Assembly: GCA_000149265.1 (NCBI GenBank)
Contig: CH003163.1
Location: 949,878-1,013,877, forward strand
Direction: 5' to 3'
DNA from: Ciona savignyi
Lineage: Eukaryota > Chordata > Ascidiacea > Phlebobranchia > Cionidae
DNA length: 64,000 nucleotides
How positions within the stretch are numbered: the first letter of the stretch is position 1; each line of letters starts with the position of its first letter. The translations under genes and the position numbers were made by a program. This document shows positions 36,701-46,243 of this stretch, in pieces. Below the pieces are notes generated by a model. That model had not been told where the DNA came from. It did no database searches and saw only the letters and a list, made by a program, of their open reading frames with translations.

Positions 36701-37010
36701 ACTCATTTATTGTGATGCCACTGTGAGCACTTAATTTCAAAATGCCTCAATAAAAAATAATTTCAAATCATATCCTAATTAAATAAAATTCGATTTTGTA
36801 ATGGACATCCCTATTTTGAGGTATAATACTCCATACGATCGATCAATATACACCTGCTTTTGTGGATCTCATTTTACCAGGTCAAACGCAACACGCCGGT
36901 TTGGATTGGTTTTTATTAACTTACACCTCCGGAATGAGATATGACGCTATCGCATGCCAAGGGGCAGTACCAAGACGGTAATAAAATGTGAGTGTTTGTG
37001 TCGGTTTGCG
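33717..37010. other. Intergenic region between PLAC8 and FBXW4
   Basis: Apart from the piggyBac-type element and a TA microsatellite at 36258-36277, this is AT-rich sequence without a supported gene. The FBXW4 poly(A) signal (AATAAA on the minus strand) is at 36912-36917, 94 bp past its stop. The 5' untranslated exon of the PLAC8 gene probably lies at about 33717-33815, after an acceptor TTTGTGCAG. Confidence 0.55.
34923..35803. mobile_element. piggyBac-type non-autonomous element with TTAA duplication
   Basis: The ends are CCCTTTATAAACGA and TCGTTTCTAAAGGG, an imperfect 14-bp terminal inverted repeat with one mismatch. Each end is flanked by TTAA (34919-34922 and 35804-35807), the hallmark target of piggyBac transposases. 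The 881-bp interior has no transposase frame; a 65-codon minus-strand frame at its left end is not one. The interior contains two TGACGTCA palindromes (in GATGACGTCACTACTTAG and GATGACGTCATCAAAATAA). It lies between FBXW4 and the PLAC8 gene. Confidence 0.88.
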
Positions 37011-40000
37011 TCAAGTAAACTCGATTGCGAAAAGTCCTTTCGCCAACGCCGCGAACAAATGAGTTCTTGTCGATTGTACCGAATAGACAGGGCTGTTGAC
37101 ATGTCGCCCGCCAAAATAAAACGTCTGAAATGAAAGTGATGATAATCACCTATAAATTACAATATAGGGGGAAAAGGAAGAATAACTGTTTGCTCTGTAC
37201 CATGTTGTAACACTGTTTAAATGGCTTTAGATTTTAACCGCGTAAGTACATACAGTGTTTCGGAAAGCTTGAAAGGGCACTTAGCAGACATTACCTGAAT
37301 CCTTGGATTCTACTAAATCAAGACAACGTATTAAACATACACATTACAATAGATAGCGGAGTTACCTGACCGCAGGCGTGAGGTAATGTAACGATTTTGC
37401 GTTTTTTTAAGTCACTTGCGCTTTCCCAATAACGGGGATAAACATCAATACCCCATCCTATACAGTCCACATAAGGTGTATATTTGTTATTGTAAAATGA
37501 GTTATCTATTTAAAACCGTTTTAATACACATTGTATTTCGACTGAATAAAATAACCGTAGCTTAGTGGGTTGATCGCTGTTTTTGGCCGAACGGTTGTTA
37601 GATCGAAACCAGCCGTTTGATGAGGTTGGATAAACCACTACACTGCACTACTGGACTGTGCATATTAATTCACCTGTAAACACTTGTGCATCCTGGCATC
37701 CCACAACCTTACCACTCCGTGGCGACAGGAACCGGACACTATCATGTGACCGCCGTCGGTTGTGAGGCAATAAATGGTGTTGTCGTGCGGTTCTTCCCAA
37801 CTGCGCACGCAGTGGCTGGAGAAATACGATTTTAGTACGCGCAAGGTGGCGGTAGTGGGTAAAAGACAATCAAATTAATACGGTAAGAAATTACTATAAC
37901 TGAACGGTCGTGCAGACGAAATGTAAAGCAAACTCGTATACCGCTCTGTGTACAAAAAAACGGCAAACAAATAAAACGTAAATCGGCTAAAAAATAACCT
38001 ACATACATTTTCCCACGCAATATATTTTAAAGCCATAGGAGTAATAAACATAAGTTTATAACAAGGATGGACATTTTCAAAAACGTATTTTAATGCGGAA
38101 GACTCTGTGATTTAGGTAAACAGGTTAAAAGAGAAATTACCTGGTGGATTTCCTCGTGTCCCACAGTTTAATGTAAGTGTCGTAGCCTGCAGATAAAAGG
38201 GTGTGAGCGCCCGTGAATGCCATGTCGAGGGGACCGCCGCCCAATCGATGGTTTTTGCCAAGTTGGTGGACGAATTCACCCCTGAAAAACGCGTTAAAAC
38301 GTGAAGAATATTTCCTCCGTTAGCGACGCGAGTGAGAGCGGTGTTTTGAAATGCTTTATTATAGTCCTCGCTGTGCAAAATGGGTATCGCGCGTCCCACC
38401 GATTAATCTGTGTATCCTGAAACCTGTGGATTAATTTGCTGACTATGAAAAACGGTACGAACCTTAATATTATATCGGGTCACCAGAGTTATTGCAATAT
38501 TTTGGGTATGATTCACACGTTCCTTCAATATAGTAGAACCAATTAATCCGCTGGGTTCAGACAATGTCCATTAAGTGCCTTGCCCAAGGACACAACCGAC
38601 TACCAGGGATACGAGTTCCAACTAACCATTATGCCGTGTGGCAAGGCACTTAATAGACGTTGCTTAAACCCGGTTGAATAATGGGTTAAAACAAAAACAA
38701 AGAGCTGATGTTTTCCACAATGTTATAACATCAAAAAGCGGAACAAGTCGGGACGCGTTTAATATTTGCACGAATATGGACATCCCCACAGTGGTGAAAT
38801 TAACACACTCTTGGGTTTTCCCACCCTCAGGGATAAACGTTCTTGTTATTCAGCTAGTTAAAGATCTTTGTTTCGGTCGGTATAATTTAAGCTTTCAACT
38901 TGTTTACTGATAAAAAAGACTATTATTTTAATTTTATCGATTACGCCTACTATAAGGACCGTTATGGTGTTACAATCGGGTGCACTTGGGTGCAAATCCC
39001 ATATTATCCTAAAAAGTTAGCCTGTATGTCAGTACTCACAGTTCTACACCGATTATGTATAGTAAACATGGAATTTATATGTGTTACCATATTGCAGAGG
39101 TTAAACTCGGCTCTCGTTAGTTCAACTGTCGGCAAGTCGTCACGATTACTGGACGTAAAATTGCGAGGAAGATTAGATATAAACGCCCCCGACACCAATT
39201 GCCTAAAGTGTACTTGGCCCAGGATAAAGCGGCCTATTACAAAACTCGCCTTTTATACTCCGCTTTGAGGTAAAAACGGCGCAATTTCGGTTTTTAAAAT
39301 AAGCACGCGAGTGAGTGAATCAATCTCGTGATCTAAGACTGAAAAGAAATTCAGTTTATTAAGAGGCATTAATCCCTTCTTGTGCCCCGTTTTTGGTAAA
39401 TTTATTAAAATACGGTGATAAGGGCGGCAGATATCTTGACTAAGCAGCGTAAGTGCGCGTAATGCAATTTGTGAGAGCCATCTGCATATAGGCGAGGATA
39501 TTTGTAACGCGATACCCGTAACTAGCCCGGCACTTCAATGGGAACGATTCTCTCAAGAATAAGATTGCAACCCGACACCGGCATTATAACGATGCGACAT
39601 GGCCATTTAAACGTCGAACAGGGTCGAGCTTGTTTTCGGCCATTGGACTTTTGATTGGTATGACAGCGAGGAATGTAAGCCGCGGGACAGAAGGAACGGC
39701 GGAAACCGAAGGGTTCCGCGTTCAACGCTTCATTCCAAAAAATAATTGCTACCATATAGTACAGTATTGTGAGAAGGATAAAAAATGGTAAAAAGTGGTT
39801 TTAACCGTTTTATAGTCAAACGTTTTGTGCGTGTTTAGTCAAACGTTTTGTGGAAACCGAAGGGTTTCGCGTTCAACGCTTTATTCCACTACAATTTGCT
39901 ACTATGCGGTACAGTGTTGTAAAGGATAAAAACTGGTTTAAGAAGCGGTTTCTACCTTTTAGTTGTTGATTATAGTAGTTGAAAAAATGGTTGAATATTG

Positions 40001-43000
40001 AGGTTGAACAGAATATAGTGGTTGAATATATTGATTGGATAGAGTTGTTGACCATATTGGTTGAATATAATAATTGATAAAAGTGGTTAAATGTTGTGGT
40101 TAAATATAATGGTCGAATGTTTCTAAGCAATGTTTCCATAATGTGCAACACACTGTACTATGGGAACGGATTAAACTGGTTGCTAGCTAGTCGGTTATGT
40201 CCTTTGGCAAGGCACTTAACGGACATTGCCTGAACCCAGTGGATTAATGGGTTCTACTAAATTTGAAGGAACATGTGATTCGTATACGACACACTGCAAT
40301 AGCTCCGGTAACCGGATGATGGGCGCGAGGTATTTTCACGATTGCCTGTGGGTTAACCCCCTTGGTTTTCCCATTCATGGGGATAAAACAGGAATATCCT
40401 ATCCTATTATTCTAACACAACAATTTCTCATTTCCCTGCGATAATGTGATAAACATAATATACAAAAATGATATTTCATAGGAACCGGTTTAGATGTTAC
40501 AGTTCTATGATTATTTTAAGATCATCAAATATTTCCTGCTGGGCGCTGTACCTGTTCAAATCCCACACACGCAAAGGGTGAGCCAGGATACCACCAGTCC
40601 CACTTACAAATGTGCTGCAGGAAAGAAAAGTGATTGAAAATAAAATATAAATCTCTCGACTTTGATGACATGAATTTAATGGTTAGAAAACTGCACATTG
40701 AGGTTGCCCTGGAAAATTGGAATAATGCAGTATAATATGGTAGACAAAACCCAGGCATGATACCTTTATTATCCTAAATTTTAAAGTTATTTTTTAGGAC
40801 AATTTGGATAATCTTGGAATAAACATTCAAATTCGGACCATATGCCATAAGGTTGCAGGATCAAAATAAACAAAGGCATAAAATAAAAGTTTGTTGAATT
40901 TATAGAACTATAATGGGTTTTAAAATAAGTAAAAGTATGTAAGCATCTGGTATTCCCCATACTGTCTGTTCGAAGCCCATTGTGTTTCTAGGGGAAGTTA
41001 TACACATCTAAATATGCCAGCAGTATGATTTCACCTGAGGGTTGGGTTAATACGCAACGACAGAATACGGTCCATTGTATTGATTGACGTGCATTCGGAT
41101 ATGTGGGAATAATCAGCATTAAATCTCCAAACCTGAAAAAGCATGGACAAAGTTTCGTCATTTTGATGGAAGAGTTTGTTGAATTTATATAAAAGTTTGT
41201 TGAATTTAAATATAAAAGTTTGTTGAATTTATATAAAAGTTTGTTGAATTTATATAAAAGTTTGTTGAATTTATATAAAACTAATTGATGGAAACTTTGA
41301 AGCAGGTATAAAAGTATGTTTTTTTTAATTTAGTCGGTTAGAGCGTAGGCTATCAGACGAAAGGTCAATGGGTCAAAATCTGGAGAAGGCTAGTTGTTGT
41401 GTCTTCGGTTTTAGTACAATATAGGTTGTACTTTAACAGTAGAAAGATTACGTATATGAAAATGTCCATCTGTTTTCCAGGGTACATATTTGAGACATAC
41501 TAAACTATTCATTCATTAGGAAAACGGTTGCTTTTAACAAAAAGAGAACATCGACATATCAAAAGCATTTAATTAGTACAGTTTTTGCATAAATAATGAA
41601 AAAACCAACACCCATATTTACCGGATATTTTACAATACCAGGGAATTCAAAACAGAAAACGGGTAAAGCTATTACAGAATCAGCGATTATAACAGTCAAA
41701 AAGATTATTGCAAAAATAATTTCATACTTTTATATCTTCTTTTCTGGAACCAGAGACAATAATGTTGTCACGGAAATCAACAGCGTGGACGTCTGATTCA
41801 TGTGAATTCTTGTTTATATTTGTGGAGTCAGAATTTAAGTCTGTCCAGCTTAAATAACCATTCCTGTAAATAGAAAAATATTAAATTAAACCCTTTAATG
41901 TTCTGCTGATTACCTTATTGGTAGCATGCAGAAACCAACGGAAAGGTGGTGAGTTCAAAACTATGTATAAGTATGTATTTATAGCCATATCTCTGTTGGA
42001 CAAAAAGCATAAATATACAAAAGATAATTTGATCAGTAGGTTATATTGAGTTGGGTTGGATTGAAATGGTGACATTGATAAAACTCCCCTACACCACTGT
42101 ATTTAGTGTAATAAAAGCAACACCCATTCATAACTTAAAAAATATATTTATAATCAATCCATTTCTATGGCATTATTGAACAATCTTTTAAATAACACAT
42201 CGAGAAAAATAAAAAGATAAACTTCACACAGTCTAACCATCCTCCGCAGACAAGTAGGTTATGACGCACGCAGAATTGATAAACATCATCTCCGCGCTGC
42301 GGAACGTATGTTTTCTCGAATTTAATCGCCGACTTCCCTAATCGTTTCAATCTGTTGCTGAAATTCAGTTCGCTTTTTAATTCGAACTTCTGAACCATGT
42401 CTCCTTGCGACATGAAGAGTTTACGCTGGGAAATATCCATCCACGGCATGAAGCTGGAAGTTGTTGGTTTTGTCAGTTGTGTAAGGGTCAGGGTAGGGAC
42501 TATAAAATGGTTTATACCACAGTTTAAGACATCTGTAAAATTCATTGCTTATACCTGCAACACTCAAGAGTAGCAACTGTTTAATTGGATAGTTATATTT
42601 GTGTGATGTGTGGGACAACGAATTTAGTTACTTCGTGGTAATTGTAAATTTGCATTGTCAACCTAGTTTTTATGAGGAACTATTGCATTTACAGACATGT
42701 CATACACCGTAACATAATGAAAAAGTAAAGTTAAATGTGTATTACTAAATGTACACCATACAAAAGTGGTAATTGACTTTAATAAGAAGGCGAAGAAAGC
42801 AGTCTTAAAAACACACACAACAACAACTTTATAAAGTACATAAGGCCACGACAGCATAAAACAATATATATACTAATATATATGTGTGTGTATTATATAC
42901 CTCCTTGGGTAACTTTGTAGTTTTAAGGAATAACCGAGACCTTTTCTCCATCTGTGAGATATACGACATTGCTCCTTTACAGGTATCCTAGAAGAAAATT

Positions 43001-43700
43001 GTTAAATTAAACAGGGAAGACAAGTAAAGGTTACTTGATTAACATACACTTTCAGCAACTTATTTTCAGTATTGCGACATTAAGTTGCTAAAAATGTAAT
43101 ACATACTGAAAATTTCTACATGCTTGTGATTCCCACCTTTTTTTCCAAACGTAACAAACAAGGTATTATTCTTAAAAAAAAATACATGGGCAACCAGATT
43201 TTCTTGTCATACCAGAATTGCTTAAAAAATATAAAAAATACAGATCAGTTGCCTTAACCCAGTGGATTATTGGGTTCTACCAAAAATTGTAGAACATCTT
43301 AATCAAACACAAAACAAGGTAATTTGATCTCTACTTAAATGATAACACCCCTTGCATTTTCCCATTCACAGACTCTATAAACATGAATATCCTATTCATT
43401 GCCATTTCCCATTAACATGCATGAATTGTGTCAAAATCGGCCATACTTTTAATGCAGTGAACTATGGCCATAATCTTCGCAGAAAGCACATAATATTGGT
43501 GCATACATAAAATTATCTTACCCGGAAAGCAGGGCTTTATTTAGCACCTTTAAATTATGAGGTAGCCATACTGCATTACTGCTTGCTATTGACTTCAGTT
43601 TCTTACAAACCAATGACAATTTGACGAGAGACACGATGTCCAGAAAACTGAATATGTATATCAGTACTTCGTCCGGCAAAGAAATTAGACACAATTTCAT
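37011..43700 (-). CDS. FBXW4: F-box and WD40 repeat protein 4
   Basis: FBXW4 (dactylin) is a substrate-recognition subunit of SCF ubiquitin ligases; in vertebrates it neighbours FGF8. Nine exons (43522-43700, 42901-42987, 42238-42453, 41728-41863, 41035-41132, 40552-40614, 38141-38281, 37674-37815, 37011-37124) join in phase to 391 aa; human is 412. The F-box occupies about residues 6-50 (LPDEVLIYIFSFLDIVSLVK, then CKKLKSIAS). IPVKEQCRISHRWRKG and FMPWMDISQRKLFMSQGD match the vertebrate linker. WD40 blades include HAVDFRDNIIVSGSRKEDIK, FVSGTGG with LRVWDL, LLSAGYDTYIKLWDTRKS and EEPHDNTIYCLTTDGGHMI. The protein ends SPVYSVQSTRTHLFAALAKG then LFAIEFT, as in vertebrates. A poly(A) signal lies 94 bp downstream. 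Introns contain Family B SINEs and small tandem repeats. Confidence 0.95.
37255..37640 (+). repeat. Old Family B SINE and a separate Family B head
   Basis: At about 37270-37465 the plus strand shows AAAGGGCACTTAGCAGACAT, GGATTCTACTAAATCAAG, ACACATTACAATAG and a tail with GGGGATAAACATCAATACCC. At about 37555-37640 there is an isolated tRNA-like head with an A box TAGCTTAGTGGGTTGA and a B box GTTAGATCGAAACC. Both lie in the last intron of FBXW4. Confidence 0.55.
38478..38695 (-). repeat. Family B SINE fragments in an FBXW4 intron
   Basis: At 38478-38610 a reverse-sense middle portion is clear (CGGGTCACCAGAGTTATTGC, then GAACCAATTAATCCGCTGGG, then CCTTGCCCAAGGACACAACC). At about 38640-38690 a short forward-sense piece follows (GGCAAGGCACTTAATAGACG), so the two lie as an inverted pair. 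Confidence 0.65.
39701..39960. repeat. 151-bp tandem duplication
   Basis: Two copies start with GGAAACCGAAGGGTTYCGCG (39701 and 39852) and share TTCAACGCTT, the AATTGCTAC segment and AAGGATAAAAA. A shorter internal duplication, AGTCAAACGTTTTGTG, occurs twice near 39820-39850. It lies in FBXW4 intron 6. Confidence 0.85.
39960..40125. repeat. Degenerate minisatellite of a TGGTTGAATATA motif
   Basis: About eight imperfect repeats of a 17-20-bp motif built on GTGGTTGAATATA follow directly after the 151-bp duplication. Confidence 0.7.
40155..40408 (+). mobile_element. Family B SINE, forward orientation, in FBXW4 intron 6
   Basis: The best forward copy: TTGGCAAGGCACTTAACGGA, TGCCTGAACCCAGTGGATTA, GGGTTCTACTAAATTTGAAG, CACTGCAATAGCTCCGGTAA and the tail GAATATCCTATCCTATT. 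The tRNA-like head is truncated at the left end (starting near GGTTGCTAGCTAGTCGG). Confidence 0.82.
41172..41280. repeat. 22-bp minisatellite, five copies, in an FBXW4 intron
   Basis: The unit AGTTTGTTGAATTTATATAA with one or two further A repeats five times; a sixth isolated copy (AAAGTTTGTTGAATTTATAG) occurs near 40885 in the next intron. The array lies between FBXW4 exons 4 and 5. A tRNA-like degenerate Family B head follows at about 41330-41400. Confidence 0.88.
43250..43400 (+). repeat. Partial Family B SINE in FBXW4 intron 1
   Basis: The sequence TTGCCTTAACCCAGTGGATT, then GGGTTCTACCAAAAATTG, then GGTAATTTGATC, then TTTTCCCATTCACAGACTC, then CATGAATATCCTATTC is the 3' two thirds of Family B in forward orientation. 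Confidence 0.65.
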
Positions 43701-43862
43701 TCCATTAAAATAGTGTTGAACTTAAGGGTAAAAACTAAAATTGTAAATACAATTCAGGGGATTCCTTTATTTTTTCGGGGAATCACCGAAATTAAAACAG
43801 ATAACATGTAATGTATTTCGCAAATGGAGATAAAACACACAATGTGTGATTTAAAAAAAAAT

Positions 43863-43973
43863 GTACGGTCGCGTGGACTAATGGTTAACGCGACCAATAC
43901 ATATACTAAATTACATAAAAAAAAGGTTTTAGCAATGAACCATCATGAGTTCGAAACTGAGACCAATAAAAAA
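43863..43973 (+). mobile_element. Family A SINE upstream of FBXW4
   Basis: The head GTACGGTCGCGTGGACTAAT followed by GGTTAACGCGACC matches the satellite seed element. The B-box-like GAGTTCGAAACTGAGACC is followed by an A-rich end. This copy confirms that GTACGGTCGYGTGG is the true 5' end of the SINE, not part of the satellite alone. Confidence 0.8.
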
Positions 43974-46243
43974 TGTATATAAAATAAAAGAGAAAAAATG
44001 GAAAATAAGACAAAGGTTATAATCAAGTAGGTTCTTGTCGAACTTCGACTAAACCAGTAAGTTGTCGGTTTCGGGTTCACATTTTTAGTAGGACGAACGT
44101 ATTTGGCTTGTAAAATACATTGTAGCAACGAGTGTTCTGTGAACGAAGAAACTGTAAACTGATAGCAAAATTTAACATCAGTATACGTACAAAATTCCAA
44201 CTACAGTAAAAAGTATCATGAAATCAGTGTGAAAATTAGATTTGTCATTGCAAGATTGTTTAATATCCTGTTTGAAATTTATATAAAGCAAAAAATAAGA
44301 TTAAAAAGGATTGAAATTTTAACAATGTGGAAAATGATGTTAAACATTCTTTAAAAACGATTAAAATTTGAAATGACGCCAAGGCAACCCTGAACATTGA
44401 TACCTTTGCCCCGCATGACAAGGAAGAGTTAATTATAGCCTAAATCGATAGTTGAGAAAGGGATCTCACGCCTCGCCCATATTTATTCGAGAGGACGATC
44501 ATTATGTTAACAGTGATTTTACGGCAGAAAGATGTCACATCATGTCAACGTCTGACTGGAAATATCTGACATGTTTAAGCAACGCTTTGATGACAAAGGA
44601 GAGCAAATTTTCCAGTAAACATGACTGGGGTTTGACTGACATGTAAGGCAACGACGGAACGCGGTAAAACCCGCGTTCTATTTGCCGGGCTGATGAAAGC
44701 TATTGTATTTTATTTGGGAAACGGGGCAATAATCGCTGTAACACCACTTCGGCTCTTTACTTGAATAGACTCCCACGCGTACATAGAATAATCATTTCGT
44801 TACCAGCAAAACGCACCTCTGGAAGCGTCCAGCTCATCACGATCTCTTATTTACTCGGCAAATACTTGACATAAGCGAAGGCATACCGTACCCACTTTCC
44901 CGATTTAAATCACAGGCGGCACACAAATAGCCAGGATTCCAATGCGGGGATGAACATAAGTTGTCTTGATGTTTGCTTCTGGTGACAAGTCAAAATAACA
45001 AATTGTAATTCACGTAATGGAAGAACTTAATAGCTCTCAAATAAAACATGTCGCTATATGTGTATAGGTAAACGACGTAAAGTATTTAAACTAATGTGTA
45101 AAGAGCAATTATCAATCACATTAAAAATGTTAAGTGTCGTTCAAAGTTGTTGCCTCGTTGAAAAGAGCTTAGCAACAAGTAAACACAATTACTAATTATT
45201 GTCCTTGACATATCCCAGTGTCGTAAAGGCTTTATTTTTACAAGTTCGTCGATTAAGTAAATCGCCCTATTCGCACGCTCAGTTTTTATCATAATCCCTA
45301 CTTTATATTCGGTAGACGGGGACAAAGAAACTACGACTGTCTTCCGTATAAAACCCAGAATCTTATGGTTATCTTATGAATTACACATAACGGAAGCGCA
45401 TCTTATGTGGTGGCTGCTTCGACCTAATAGCTTGCATTAAATCATCACATATAGTCACAAGCATAATACGATATAGCGACTATGATACTCGTCCAATAAT
45501 AAATTGGTGATTTAGGTATGTTTCTTTAGCGTTTTCGTTTAAATTTCCAGACAGTTTCAGACACCACAGACTGTAGATGAAAGCTGTTTTTACATCCAAT
45601 CCCGTCCAATCCAATCTGATACGGCCGTCATTTTAACCAATCGATGAATGTGAAAATATGATGATTGTTTATTTGACCTGCGACGCGAGGGGCGTTACCG
45701 CTTCCTGCCTGTCTGCTCACAGTCGGCATTATGATGTCATATAACGATTGATGCGCACCGAAGTGGTTACAATCGGGGGCCAAATTATACCGCGATTTTC
45801 ACATTCTTTTCACGTCGCCCTCTCCTTTACTTTGCATGTATATCGAAAATGAATTCCTTTCCGGGTAAGTTGTATTTTTTAGAAATGGACAAGAATAAAT
45901 AGAACGATATAAAACGATAGAAAAGAAATGAATATGCAGTCAGCCAACGGGAAGTCATGTATAAATGTGTCAAACAAAACGTTTTTTTGCAATAAAGCAC
46001 CGACGCACCTTGACTTTTGTTGGGTGTGTAAAAGGCTGTACTATGACGCTTATAAGACGCTAAAAACACTATATTTATATATACGAACATTATTGCACTC
46101 TGAACGGACGGTCAAAAGTCACTTTCTTTGTCTCGGCGGATACATCCGCGCTTAGCAAGGCAATGCCGATCCTCCGTCGCCGCCATCTTCCTTTCACGAC
46201 TTGATATCCGACTGAATATTTACCCACGTGACCAGGTCGCAAA
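43974..46243. other. Region between FGF8/17/18 stop and FBXW4 start
   Basis: The 2.5-kb interval between the two genes must hold the FGF8/17/18 3' untranslated region and the FBXW4 promoter. A hairpin-capable sequence GAACGCGGTAAAACCCGCGT occurs at about 44657. A 64-codon plus-strand frame at 44452-44646 has no recognised features. No SINE was found right of 43975. Confidence 0.5.

Noticed and set aside
41330-41400. tRNA-like sequence with A-box and B-box resemblance
   Set aside because: It lacks a cloverleaf with paired acceptor arms, and its layout matches the tRNA-derived head of a decayed Family B SINE rather than a tRNA gene.
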